Source: Amyelois transitella
Lineage: Eukaryota; Arthropoda; Insecta; Lepidoptera; Pyralidae
Direction: 5' to 3'
Assembly: GCF_032362555.1 (NCBI RefSeq)
Contig: NC_083506.1
Span: 6,557,501-6,621,500, forward strand
Length of the DNA: 64,000 nt
Made by a program: the position numbers and the translations under genes. This document shows, in pieces, positions 11,716 through 24,400 of the stretch; the stretch's first letter is position 1, and every line of letters starts with the position of its first letter. Under the pieces are notes generated by a model. The model saw nothing but the letters and a program-made list of their open reading frames with translations, searched no databases and was not told the origin of the DNA.

Positions 11716-14090
11716 CCTTCTGATAACTTATTGCGACATAAATAAGCTTAAACGCTGCCCGATTAAGATAGCGCCTTAGAACTGCTCCGACCTTACCTCG
11801 ACGACCTATTACTTACCAATTATCCATCCACGCCTACCTGCAATATTATGCGCATTTTAATGTATTCTAATGGCATTCCAGAGAAAACTCGTTGGGCTCT
11901 CTGAAAGTTTAGGCGTGCGTGGAAAAGTTTTTATTCTTGCCAACAAACTCTAAACAGTATTGTCGACTTCGGAGCGAGGTCAAAACAAAGTTTTGCTAGG
12001 TAAGAGCTTACTAAGAAAATCTTATTTTGAAAATTTTAGTGATAGCAAAATACAAGACTTCCTACCTCAAACCAAATACGAATACTAGAGCATGGAGTAA
12101 CACCACTTACCTATCTGTCTTGTATTGGTAACTATAAGAACCTATTTTTGGCAAAACAGAAAAGTACCAATCCATCTCCTTTGGATATCTGAAAAGGCGA
12201 GTAAAGGACAGCATGCATAAGCACATACCATCACGCCTTTTTCCCACAGGGGTAGGCAGGGTCTTTGGATTTTGCTACGATTATTATAGAAATGTCCTGC
12301 CTCCACACTCTTTATTCTTTTTATATATATCTACCCGGCGATTACGGGGAAATTCTTCTAACATTTCCCTTCTTTAATAGTGTAGAAGTGGCCAAATGTA
12401 GGTAGGTCCTTAAAAATTCGATATCGGTGGTTAGAAATAAAAGAACAAAAGTACCAAAAATTTTAGGTAACATTCGCTATGCTGTTTTTAGCATAAATCC
12501 ATCAGACTTGAGTATACAGCAGTAAATGCAGTCTTACTTTTACTTACCTACTTAGGTACTATACATAAGTTGTAAAAAATACGGTCAAGAACTAGTCAGA
12601 CTGCCGCACAAAGTGTATCATTCGTATCTTAAAAATTGAATTTCCATTTTTGAAGACTCTGTTTAGATCCCCACTAATCGTTTAAACGTTAATATCAAAG
12701 TCATCCCTGTACCTCCTAAACTACCTGCTATATTTATGAAAGTTCGTTTAACCTCATTGTACTGAAGAACTTACTTCATTGAATGTTTATTATTCCATAG
12801 ATCAATTTAGAAAGTCAGGAGTAGTAATCGTAATAATGTTAGGTATTTTAATCAATCATACTGGGCAATTTTATAGCAATATATCAGTGGCGATTCCTGG
12901 TGTTTATAATTGGGGTAGCTCCAGCTTTTGTTATATAGGGTGTACTGTTAAGTGCGCAAAATCAGAAAATCGTTTCTTCAGACGGTCAATCTGAACAACT
13001 TTCACTCTTTCATTAAGGAAACACTTTAAAATCGCAAAAAAAAAATTCATACAATTTGACATTTTCATTTTTGTATGAAATAGCTGATATTTTCATGTCT
13101 ATTATTAACTAATTACTAAATGAAACGTCAATTCAAGCAATAGAAAGATAGAAAACGTACCAAACACTATCACAACTCTCGATCTTAGAGAAATCGTCAC
13201 TGCAATTTATTGAAAGCATCTGCTTTTAGATTTCAACCTTACAGTACACACGCCTACTCGTAGTCTCCGAATAAAACGGCTGTAACGATCGAATGGACGA
13301 ACGTACATTTTCCACAGAACCCAAAAAATACTAATGAACATACTTCATTGACAAAACTAAAATTTCCGAACACTTCGATCTAAATTGTAATATAATATAT
13401 ATGCAATATTTTATGTATTTCCCATAATACTCAATGTGTAAAAGGCAAAATTAATAATAAGTAGTTAAGTACCTACGTAATTTAAATAAACGTACGTAAC
13501 GTAAATAATGAAATCTGTACATATAATGAAATCGTAAACAGAGCTACCTATGTGCTAGAGCTATATTGATATGCCAATAGCTTTTAGAATTTTTGTTCAT
13601 TTGTCTGTTTATCTGTTTAGAGTTTTAGACGAAGTAATCAATGAATCAATCAACTCATAACAACATAATCAATTGATAATACCCGTATCGATTAATTAGT
13701 TAGATTTTTAGGATACTTTCCTACAAAAATATGATTATAGGCTAACATTAAATATGATGTTTTAAAAATATGCATGAGTTTGCGTATCTATATTCTAGGA
13801 TATGGAAGGGACTAAATTAAGTTGAACTCTTATTAAAAGCGATGATCATATTAGGTAGGGGTCAATTGTTACTAGTACTTGGAATACAACCATTATTGGT
13901 CAGATAATTATTTCCAATGAAATAAAACAAGTTTAGGTACTACCTATTATGGATGAGTCTCACTACCTCGTAAGGGATTAAGACATGGTAAATATAAGTA
14001 TGTGTGTACCTACGTAGGTATGAATTTAATTAGGTATCTAGTTACTTCAAATTGTCTCTTAAAACCAGCCAAATGCGAGTCGGATTTGCA
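11716..14090. other. Noncoding stretch; only a repeat scrap near 12.2 kb
   Basis: The 71-codon frame at 12779 has no family match that I recognise and starts in A+T-rich DNA; treated as chance. Confidence 0.5.
12196..12290 (-). repeat. Short remnant of the RTE-like LINE 3' end or SINE
   Basis: Contains accatcacgcctttttcccacaggggtaggcagg, cut here into its recognisable part: a diverged match to the ends of the RTE-like copies at 6.9 and 34.7 kb. Mixed with SINE-like words just upstream. Confidence 0.35.
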
Positions 14091-14147
14091 AATAAATATT
14101 TAAATTACAAAGGTGCCATCATCACGTTTGTAATTTAAATATTTATT
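14091..14147. repeat. Perfect 21-bp hairpin with 15-base loop
   Basis: Arms 14091-14111 and 14127-14147 are exact complements (aataaatatttaaattacaaa, 21 bases, given here as 20: aataaatatttaaattacaa). Confidence 0.75.
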
Positions 14148-14205
14148 TTTTATATTCACGTTTCTGCCTGTTTATTAAAGTCGACTAATAAAATTACTTA
14201 AATAT

Positions 14206-14226
14206 TAGATACGTACGTACGTACGT
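14206..14226. repeat. (TACG)n short tandem palindrome
   Basis: About five acgt/tacg units in a row; self-complementary simple repeat. Confidence 0.7.
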
Positions 14227-14423
14227 GGGAGCTCCTTTAATAATTGCTTTATTATTATTTAATTCCTTTCTTAAGGTAATATCCATCTATTCTATGAAAA
14301 TTGTAAATGTCTACCTGTTACCGTTATTAATATTGAGCCAAAAATTACGAAAAAAAACACATCTATTGTATGGGCCTTACATATATTTGTCTTAATTTTT
14401 ACTACGCTTTTATTAGCTTGGGT

Positions 14424-14445
14424 TGTATGTATGTATGTATGTATG

Positions 14446-14475
<30 letters not shown>
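14424..14475 (+). repeat. (ATGT)n microsatellite
   Basis: About 12 perfect ATGT units immediately upstream of the truncated LINE; possibly the tail of an earlier element. The minus-strand frame reading repeated IHTY is a by-product. Confidence 0.9.
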
Positions 14476-14476
<1 letters not shown>

Positions 14477-14532
14477 CGGAATCTTTGAGCTTAATTTTCA
14501 CTGATTTCTAAACGTCTGATCAACTTGGAACT

Positions 14533-15474
14533 TTGCACACGTATCAAGGACCGATGACAATGCAATATTTTGATAAGAGTTTCTCATTATCCTTATTAAA
14601 ACTGCCAGGATTAATAAATTCATTTTTAGATCCTTCGTATGAGAGTGATCTGTCAATTTTGATTGGACATGATAATAATAGTAATATAGATATAAAATCA
14701 ATAGTATTAGATAAACTTAATATAGCTGAAAAATGGCTTAGTGATCATAACCTGGAAATAAATTACAAAAAGACAAAGCTAATGCAATTTACATCTGTAA
14801 ACAAAGCACCATTAGATACTTCTCTTATTCAATATAATAAAACAGATATAGAAACAGTGAATACTTTTAATTTATTAGGTATACATATAGATTCTCATAT
14901 TAACTGGAAAAGTCACATAGAAAATGTCAAAGCAAAATTAAGTAAATTTATATATGCACTATATCAAATAAAACATTGCACAAATCTTGAAACTGCACTA
15001 TCGGCTTACTATGCGTATGCTTACTCCTGGCTAAAGTATGGGGTAATGCTATGGGGTAATAGCAGTAGTGCTCATGAAGTATTTATATTACAGAAAAAAT
15101 GTGTTAGAATATTAGCAGAAATAAAAAATACTGAAAGCTGCAAACCATATTATAAAAAATTTGAATTACTAACACTACCTTCAATTTACATTCAGGATAT
15201 ATGTCAATTTGTACACAAAAATAAGCATTTATTCACTCAAATAAAAGATACACATACATATCACACAAGAAATAAAAATAACTTATGCATTCAACCTGCA
15301 AGAATAAAAATGCTCCACCAAAGCCCATTTCATATGGGAATAAAAATTTATAATAAACTACCAAATTCTATAAAAAATGAAAATAAATTAACTCACTTTA
15401 ATAAAAAAATTAAGTCTATGCTTCTTCAAAACAATTTTTATTCTATAGATGAGTACCTTAATTTAAATAAGTAG
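14533..15474 (+). pseudogene. 5'-truncated LINE reverse transcriptase C-terminal ORF, 313 codons
   Basis: From about codon 38 the product matches the post-catalytic part of a Jockey/CR1-type reverse transcriptase: a degenerate relic of the FADD motif (ESDLSILI), then KLNIAEKWLSDHNLEINYKKTK (thumb), LGIHIDSHINWKSHI, a PYYKKFELLTLPS segment and the C-terminal FHMGIKIYNKLPNSIK. The palm and fingers are absent. The first codons probably derive from flanking DNA next to an (ATGT)n microsatellite. It resembles the 863-codon LINE ORF in SLC12A8 but is clearly a different family. Dead on arrival through truncation. Confidence 0.75.
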
Positions 15475-15796
15475 GTAGTAGGATTATAATAGTTTTACAT
15501 TGTAAACTTGAAAACATTAGAACATTATAAATATTTACAATAATAATAAATAAGCACCTATTAACAGATAAATATAAATTGTGCAATACTAGGTTTAAAC
15601 AATTCTAATTAGATTTAAAATTATAATGTGATACTAAGTAGGTACCTTTATGTATAAGTTTGTATGTCTACTAATACATAAAAATGTTTGCAACACCCGA
15701 AAGGGTAAATATGAAGATCTGTTATACATTATATTTAAGACCTTGTTGTACTCATATTATGCAAATAAAAGTTTGAATTTGAATTTGAATTTGAGT
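14560..15796 (+). mobile_element. 5'-truncated LINE copy with (TTTGAA)n tail
   Basis: The element runs from the truncated reverse transcriptase frame through an A+T-rich 3' UTR to three TTTGAA-type repeats at 15774-15795. A short-repeat tail instead of poly(A) fits CR1/Jockey-like LINEs. The 5' boundary is uncertain, somewhere between the (ATGT)n tract (ends 14475) and about 14640. Confidence 0.65.
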
Positions 15797-16559
15797 AAGA
15801 GAGACAGAGATAGCACCAGTGCCAGTAATCTCCATACAAGTAACCAAGAAGTTCTGACGTATAATGAGTCAAAAAGAGATGTAATATATTTCCATATAAT
15901 GTCACTATTAACCTGAGGCTTCTTTATTTCATCGCATTGCTCCATTTAGAATTACCATTAGAAACCATAGTAGAATTAGTAGAATATTTTAAAACAATAA
16001 AAAATATATAAGTAATAAAACAAAAGTAATAAATGAAAATTGAACAACTAAATTTACAAAAATACAAGAATAAAGTTACTACCTACAGAACTTTGCGATA
16101 TTTAATACGTATTTAACATATTAATGCAATTCTTGAATTAACATTAGGTATCTTTTGCCTATTTATAATAGCAACACTGTAATACTCGTTTGGAAAATGA
16201 GTGACAGTTTTTTATGTCAAATAAGTTTTGCAGTAAGTTTTGATTGAATTCGATTCGAACACCTGTAAACTTTCTTTCTGTTGTTTTTTACCGGTGCCTG
16301 TGTATTTACCTATTTGCACTTTGTTTTGTGCTGATAACTTGTCGTTATTTGGAGTTTGGAATCTTCCGTTGAGTCGAGCTTTGTTCTTCCGGATATTCGT
16401 GTGATTTTATCATCTGAGATTGGACTCTGACTGTGTTTACTGTGTTGTGCAGATATTTTGAGATAGGACTCCTGTAAAAAGTACCTTATTATTTGAGATA
16501 GGAGTCCCAAGTTTGTGTTTGTTTTTGTGAAAGACAGATTTTACTACAAAAGTGCCACG

Positions 16560-16608
16560 ATGTCTTCAGATAAACTTTGTTGCGTTCCTGGTTGTAAAGG
16601 CAGTGGAG
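16560..16608 (+). CDS. Orphan THAP-type zinc-finger start exon
   Basis: An ATG-led 16-codon segment reads MSSDKLCCVPGCKGSGG across a GTATGT donor at 16609. CCVPGCK near the N-terminus is the typical beginning of a THAP (C2CH) DNA-binding domain, which is found in P-element-type transposases and host regulators. About 300 nt upstream look like a leader (T/G-rich, few ATGs). No downstream exon with the matching second zinc pair (C-x2-H) was found before SLC12A8 at 18409, so this is either the 5' end of a gene whose other exons I cannot see, or a remnant of a THAP-bearing element. Confidence 0.4.
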
Positions 16609-16774
16609 GTATGTTTGAAATATTTTTGTTCCTGTATCAATCTGCCTCTTAATCTTGTGGTTTGATTCCTGGCAAGGCCACAATCGAAAATTATTACGTT
16701 TGCTGGATAGTCAAAAATATTATTAACAGTGATTTATCACTATAAAATTCTTTTCAACTGGGTTTAACAATCAT

Positions 16775-16928
16775 CATACATACATATAATCACGTCTATA
16801 TCCCTTGCGGGGTAGACAGAGCCAACAGTCTTGTAAAGACTGATAGGCCACGTTCAGCTATTTGGCTTTAAGATAGAATTGAGATTCAAATAGTGACAGG
16901 TTGCAAGCCCATCGCCTAAAAAAGAATC
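16775..16928 (-). repeat. SINE-like repeat (family S), truncated
   Basis: Well conserved from the catacata tail through gtgacaggttgcaagccc, then lost at about 16928 just downstream of the THAP-type exon. Confidence 0.8.
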
Positions 16929-17152
16929 ATCATTATGAGAATATTATGAGATTTAATCCAATCAGGCCACATATAACTTTAAGAAAGTTAGTTGTGAAAA
17001 CCTCCGGCGATGGGCGCATGGTTGCGAAAGTCTTTTCTAGTAAGATAGTTATACCAGAAGTGTTAACTTCCAAAAAATAATTGTATAAAGAAACTAAAAA
17101 ACTACCCGTTTTATTGCAAATCGAACTAAAAAATAGAAAATAAATAATAGTT

Positions 17153-17628
17153 TAAAAAAAACTAAAAAACTACGCTTTTATTGCTAATCAAACTAAAAAA
17201 TAGAAAATAAAAATTAATGACAAAGGAATTCAGTAGTAGCAAGTCGAACAATCAGTTATAGTCAGTTGTAGTAGTAATTACCTCGGATTAAAATTATAAC
17301 AAAATTAAATTTATAAACAAAACAATTTAAATCAGAGTAAAAAGCGTGGGGTGCATTTTACTTCATTTTCATAACTCTCTTGTCATAAATATATGCTAAT
17401 AGAATGATTTTAATATTTACTACATCAGGCACCCCACGCTTTTTACTCTGATTTAAATTGTTTTGTTTATAAATTTAATTTTGTTATAATTTTAATCCGA
17501 GGTAATTACTACTACAACTGACTATAACTGATTGTTCGACTTGCTACTACTGAATTCCTTTGTCATTAATTTTTATTTTCTATTTTTTAGTTTGATTAGC
17601 AATAAAAGCGTAGTTTTTTAGTTTTTTT
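17153..17628. repeat. Large near-perfect inverted repeat, ~200-bp arms, 74-base spacer
   Basis: Arms about 17153-17354 and 17429-17628 are reverse complements without a mismatch that I can find; the spacer is 17355-17428. A third, diverged copy of the outer ~60 bases lies in direct orientation just outside the left arm (17085-17150). A+T-rich, noncoding. Confidence 0.9.
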
Positions 17629-18179
17629 TTTAGTATTAGTTGTTATAGCGGCAACGGAAATACACTATATTTTCAGCTTTCTAGGTAGCACGGTTTGACA
17701 TGAGACCAATTACGCCTTCTATGCTCCACCAGACAAGCTATTATGGACAACTTCTGACTGCATCTAAGCTATAGGTACTTCTTCATTCACATGTAGGTAG
17801 AGATGTGTAACTCTTGAGTGAATCATTAATTAAATTAAATAAAAAAATAAAAAGAAACCCCGATACAAATTTAAGTTTCCTTTAAAAAGTAAGGGATAAT
17901 AGATATATATAATAATAAAAAATCGCATCTTTTAAAAGTATTTTTATAAAATACGTCGCATTGGGGGGACCGTTCATATTTTTTTATTACCTTCGATTTT
18001 TTTTTAGTATTGCATGCCTACTTATTTAATCTTTCACCCAAGACTTAAGAATTTATTTTTGTACTTACATCTGTATATTTTTTAAATCTTTCAGGGTCTT
18101 TCTAATGGCCCATCTTGGTGATCTCTGCAAGCTCAGTGTGGGAGAAAACAAACGAATACTGTATCTGTCAATGTCGCGT

Positions 18180-18300
18180 CACATCAGTGTCAAGTGTCAG
18201 TGTCAATTTTAATTAAAAGAAGACAAGCGAAATCTAAAGAAGACTGTGTTGTGTTACCTAGACTAAGTTTTCACAGCGTTTTAAAATAATGATTCAATTC
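18180..18300 (+). promoter_or_regulatory. Candidate core promoter/leader of SLC12A8
   Basis: Within 230 bases upstream of the SLC12A8 start codon, three TCAGTG-type motifs occur close together (about 18184-18206). TCAGT is the arthropod initiator consensus. No clear TATA box precedes them at the right spacing. An alternative upstream leader exon cannot be excluded. Inference only. Confidence 0.3.
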
Positions 18301-18408
18301 AACTTTTATTAAATCTTAACACCACACCTGCTCGTAAACAAATGTGTTAAGCAAACAAATACAATTAGAGTTCATGCCTGATGTACCTACCTGTTTTTTT
18401 TTATAATT

Positions 18409-21400
18409 ATGGATCAAAATCGCAACAGGCGGGCTGATTTAGATATTGATAGTTTTCGCAGTGATTTGGAGCCAGGGTTTGACAGAGCTCGTATGAGAAG
18501 ACAATCGGGTGGCTTTGTGGATTTGGGTAATGAATCACAATATGGTACAGGTGGTCACCAAGCCTCTGGTGCGAACGAAATTTTTGCTGATATACAGGTA
18601 TCGTAATTATTTGAACGTGTCATAGATAACGGTGTACCTATTTTAAAAAATCTGCGAAAGAGAAACTTTCTGAATTGTTGAGCCGCGCATTTTCTTTTGG
18701 CAAGCAATGGCAGTAAAAAATAGTTATAACATGATAATATTTTGGTTTATTTCTCTTCTTTTCTAGGGCGATGTACCTTGGTGGAAATCCAACTTCTTTA
18801 TATCACAACCCGTTCTATTTGGAACTTGGGATGGAGTTTTCACGTCATGCCTCATCAACATTTTTGGAGTAATAGTGTTTTTAAGATCAGGTTGGATTGT
18901 TGGTCAAGCTGGCCTGGTTAACGCAATATTTATAGTCATATTTACAGGTAATATCTCATTTATTGATAGAATAGAATAGAATAGATTTATTTTCAAAATT
19001 GGATACAATTGGATTGGTGCTGTGTGGTTCCCGGCACTATTACAAAAAAGAATAGGACCACTCCATCTCTTTCCCATGGATGTCGTAAAAGGCGACTAAG
19101 GGATAGGCTTATAAACTTAGGATTCCTCTTTTAGGCGATGGGCTAGCAACCTGTCACTATTTGAATCTCGGTTCTATCATTAAGCCAAATAGCTGAACGT
19201 GGCCATTCAGTCTTTTCAAGACTGTTGGCTCTGTCTACCCCGCAAGGGATATAGACGTGATCATATGTATATATGTATGTATTGGATACAAGGTATCACT
19301 TATTGACGTCACACAACTTAAATCTAATTATAACTACTACCGCTTCCAAAGCGCATGTGTAGAAGAAGCGGGGGAACAAACTACACTGCAGCATTTTCAC
19401 AGGACGTCAATTCACAAATATAGATCTCTTAAATCTAAATCGTGGACGAATGCACATTGTCTACATTAAAAAACATGTATGAATGTAGAACTGATTATGT
19501 CAATACGAATATTTCGTCAAATAAAATAAATATAAAATAAAATATATACATACTGTACAAATTATGTCCAGATCATGTCAAAAATACACAAGCCATTATG
19601 TCCAGCTTGGGCCACACATGTTTATCATTAATATAATCATCTGTGCTGTAATAGGCTTTCCTACAAAGCTCAACTTTAATATACTGTTTGAATTTTCTAT
19701 CATTCATTTCAAGAACACTTTTTGGTAATTTATTATAAAATCTTATACAATTAATAAGAAATGATTTCCCTACCTTAGCCAGCCGATGTGCTGGGATCGA
19801 CAACTTGTAATTGTTCCGCAGTGATCTACTAGTACATTCACCTACTTTTTTGAAAGAGTCTAAGTTTTTCCTAACATGCATGATGTTATCGAATATGTAT
19901 TGGGAGGGCAAAGTTAAAATATTTAGGTTTTTGAAAAAATCTCTAAGGGAATCTCTTTGTTTAAGACCGTAGATATATCGAATTGCCCTTTTTTGTAAAA
20001 TGAAAATAGTTTGTATGTCTGCTGCTGATCCCCAAAGCAGTAGACCATATGACATTAAACTATGAAAATAACTAAAATATACTAGCTTAGCAGTTGCCAC
20101 ATCCGTCAAATGCCTAATACGACGAATAGCGTATGCTGCAGAACTAAGCCTTTTAGAAAGTTTTAAAATGTGAGCATGCCATTTCAAATTTGAATCTAAT
20201 GTTATTCCTAAGAAAGTAGTACTATCAACAAAATCTAATCTTTTACTATTTATACTAATATCCACATTTGCCTGCCGCACATTGGGAAGTGTAAACTTAA
20301 TGCATTGGGTCTTATTTGCATTTAACATTAAGTTGTTGATTGTAAACCAGTTAGAGATGGCGGCTAAAGTGCTATTCACATCATCACAGATTTCGCTACG
20401 GCGGTTCATTTTAAAAATTAGTGACGTATCATCTGCAAACAACACGATGCCAGTCTGTTTCTCAATCATGCAAGGCAGGTCGTTGATATATATCAGAAAG
20501 AGAAAAGGTCCCAAAATGGAACCTTGCGGTACCCCAATTTTTACCGTCGCTCCTTTCGATTTTGTATTATTTAAATCTACCGTCTGTAATCTATCACTAA
20601 GATATGATTTAATTAGTTCAACGGCAGCAGTATCGAACCCGTAATGAGCGAGCTTGAGCAGAAGAGTTCTATGATCTACGCAATCAAATGCTTTGGTCAG
20701 ATCGCAAAACACTCCGATGGCATCCTGTGAGTCTTCCCATGCATTGAGAATATGAGTGACAAGAGCCACACCTGCATCTGTTGTACATTTCCCCTCAGTA
20801 AAGCCGTATTGCTGACTATGAAATAATTTATTAGACTTAAAGTAACGCTGCATTTGATTAAGCATGATTCTCTCGAACACCTTGCTCAAAATTGGTAAAA
20901 TTGAGATTGGTCTATAATTACCAGGATCTGATTTTTCACCTTTCTTGAATAATGGAATTAGTTTACTATACTTCATTAAATTTGGAAATATCCCTTGGTC
21001 AACACAATTATTGAATATATAAGCTAAGTCCCCAGCTATAATATTTATAATATGACATATCACAACAACCGACATACCCCAATAATCCTCAGACTTTTTC
21101 AGATTAAGTTCTTTAAAGGTATTAATAATGTCAGTAGGGTCAATATTTAAGAATTTAAATTTGGAACTGCAAATGCTGACATTATTTTTAAGTAGAATTT
21201 CAGCTTCATTAGGGCATGAGTCAATATTAGAAGTTAATTCCAACGGTATATTTGTAAAAAAATGTTCAAATAAATTTACTATTTCTGTTGTAGAGGTAAT
21301 TTTCCTATCATTAAATTTAATTTCATTAATATTGTCTTTAAAATTACTTCTACCAGTTTCCTTGTTTATAACACTCCAGGTTTCCTTTGTTTTGTTAGGA

Positions 21401-24400
21401 GCATTACTTATTTTGTTTTTAATGAACAAAGATTTTGCATGTAGACATACTTTTTTGAAAATTTTTGAATAATTCCTAACATGGTCTACGAAGCCGCTTT
21501 CAAATCGATATTGTTTTTGGGCATATAAATCGTACAAAGTCTTTCTACTTTTGTAGATGCCAACAGTAGCCCATTCATTGAATTTAAAGTTATTATTGCA
21601 TTTCCGTTTCTTTTGTATAAATGTTTTAGAGTACGCGTCTGAAATGGTAGTAAATAACTTATTATAATGACCATTAGGATCGCTGCCCGTGTAAGTTACT
21701 GCGCAAATTTTATTCTCTAAAGAACTTGTAAATTTATTGATTTTATGGGCTGTGATAGGTCTGCACATAATTAATCCATCACGTGTACTACGTTTAGTGG
21801 AAAAGGTAACTAATTGACCGCAGTGATCAGAGGGTAATTTACTAAATACATTTTTATTATTTGGTTTTTGTTCACTAAAAACATTATCAATACATTTAGC
21901 AGATGTGGCAGTGAAGCGGGTTGGTTCCAAGAAGGCATTATCTAAGTTAAAACATTTAAATAGGTTAAGAAACTGTATTGTCACTGTGGAGCTAACTAAT
22001 ATGTCAATGTTAAAATCACCGCAAACAATTACTTTCTTATTACTTTTTGTCGCTACTATTAGAACTTCCTCCATTACATTCAGGAAATCCATAATACTAC
22101 TGTTGGGTGGACTATAAATACAAATAACTAGATAGTACTTTAATGTGCAATTTTTTTTTATCAATCACAAACTGCATGTTTTTTCATATTTATTTGTAAA
22201 CTTTGAACTTGCACTGAGCGCAATTCTTACAATAAATAAACTAAAATAAATCTTTTTTTTTTCAGTTTTTGTTGCTCTGATCTCAGTTCTATCAGCAGTA
22301 GGAATATGTGAGAGATGTAGGATTGAAAGCGGTGGAGTTTATTTCTTACTGGCGCATACTCTAGGCTCTAGATTAGGTGGAGCTTTGGGTATCATTTACT
22401 GTTTTGGCCAGGTAATTTACCAGTTGATTTATACCTAGGATCTTATATAAATATTAATAGCATTTAAAAGGTATATGTATATATACATTTTCTTACATAT
22501 AACTGGAAAGTGTGCTGAAATACCTATCACTAAAGGTTTATTAATAAACCATAAACCACTTAATAAACCATATCATATGTCATAGCAAAAGCAGAACAAA
22601 AACGACTATGAAAATGAAGGAATACAAATAGGATCTGGTTGTAAGAGACATACCATAAAGCCAAAATATCTAAATATCTCTTCGCTTCTTGGGAGGAGTC
22701 TGGTATTACCACATTCTAAAAGTTGACAATTACATTATAGCAAAATAAATAACAACTAATGATTACTTTAGTTAAAAAAACTGGAAATATTTATTGAGTA
22801 TTTATATTAAAAATTATAGGCTGTGGGATGTGCTCTCAATGTGTTTGGCTTTGGTGAGTCCATGGCTTCCCTGGTGGGCGCCGAGAACGCGTGGGCAGCC
22901 CGCGGATTTGCTGTTGCCGCAGTACTGTTGCTGGGCACCATCAACGTGGCCGGAGTCAAGTGGGTCATAAAACTTCAGTTTGCCTTACTCCTGATCATTC
23001 TCTTGGCCGCTTTGGACTTCTTTGTGGGCTCCCTCACTGCAGTAACAGGTAAACTCTTGATAGCAAGCGTAGTATGTAACAATGCTTGGATTTCGTTTTT
23101 CAAGTGTTGCCAGCTCCCTGTTCTCGGCGAATAGGAATTTCCATTATTTTTTGTTTACCTTTTTGAACTTAATGTTTTTGATCTGTTCTTGTGTAGTGTA
23201 GTGTTTCCCGGCACTTTAATAGGATACGACTACTCTCTCTTACCTATGGATGAAGTAAAAGGCTATTAAAGGATATTTAATTTAAATTCCATCACTTAGC
23301 CATACAGTTGAATGTGGCCTAACGGTCTCCTCAAGACTGTTGGCTCTATCTACCCCACAAGGGATATAGACGTGATTATATACATACATACATACATATG
23401 GTCACGTCTATATCCCTTGCGGGGTAGACAGAGCCAACAGTCTTGAAAAGACTGAATGGCCACGTTCAGCTATTTGGCTTAATGATAGAACCGAGATTCA
23501 AATAGTGACAGGTTGCTAGCCCATCGCCTAAAAGAGGAATCCTAAGTTTATAAGCCTATCCCTTAGTCGCCTTTTACGACATCCATGGGAAAGAGATGGA
23601 GTGGTCCTATTCTTTTTTGTAATAGTGCCGGGAACCACACGGCACAGTGCCGGGAACCACACGGCACTTGATTATATGTATGTATGTATATGTTTAACCT
23701 ACTACATGTTAAACCCACATAACTTTTAAGTGTTGTCTATTTAATAAAATTCTCTTTAACATGAACAAATGCTGCTGAATCAATCCAAAAGAAACCATAT
23801 TTTTTCATATAATCACATCTATATCCCTTGAGGGGTAGACAGAGCCAGCAGTCTTGAAAGACTAACAGGCCACATTCAGTTTGGCTTAATCATAAAATTG
23901 AGATTAAAATAGTGACAGGGTGCTAGTCCATCGCCTATAAAAAGAATCCCAAGTTTTTTAGATCACTTTTTTGCCTTTTACGATATCCATGAGAAAGAGA
24001 TGGAGTGGTCCTAGTCTTTTTTGTATTGGTGCCGGAAACCACACGGCACATTCATATTTTTTTAGGTAAGTATATGTACTGAAAATCACCAAAAACAATG
24101 CACCAGACAAAACCATACCAAGTAACTTTTAAGTTATTTTTAGATGATAAATTCCAAGGATGGCTAAGTGGTGTGATAAGCAATAACACGTGGTCGAATT
24201 ACCAAGATAACTATACGTGGTTCAAATGTTTCGGCGTGTTTTTCCCAACCATCACGGGCATATTGGCCGGCATCAACATGAGTGGTGATTTGAAAAACCC
24301 ATCTGTTAACATCCCTAACGGATCTTTAGCAGCCATTAGCACTGGGTAAGTTTCAAAAAACTTCTATCATTTTAGAAATATTTGAAAAAATTGAGATTGC

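Larger units (their letters stand above)
18964..22170 (-). mobile_element. 5'-truncated Jockey/CR1-like LINE in SLC12A8 intron 2, antisense to the gene
   Basis: The element lies between SLC12A8 exons 2 and 3. Its 3' end is at low coordinate: (TTCTA)n-type repeats at 18966-18985 form the tail, as in CR1/Jockey-related LINEs that lack poly(A). The 3' UTR (about 18990-19572) is interrupted by a SINE at 19017-19280, with flanking ATTGGATACAA on both sides. The ORF is open from the upstream edge, so the 5' part (first ORF and N-terminal endonuclease) is missing. Confidence 0.8.

Noticed and set aside
14292..14501. Minus-strand frame with repeated IHTY
   Set aside because: Direct translation of the (ATGT)n microsatellite.
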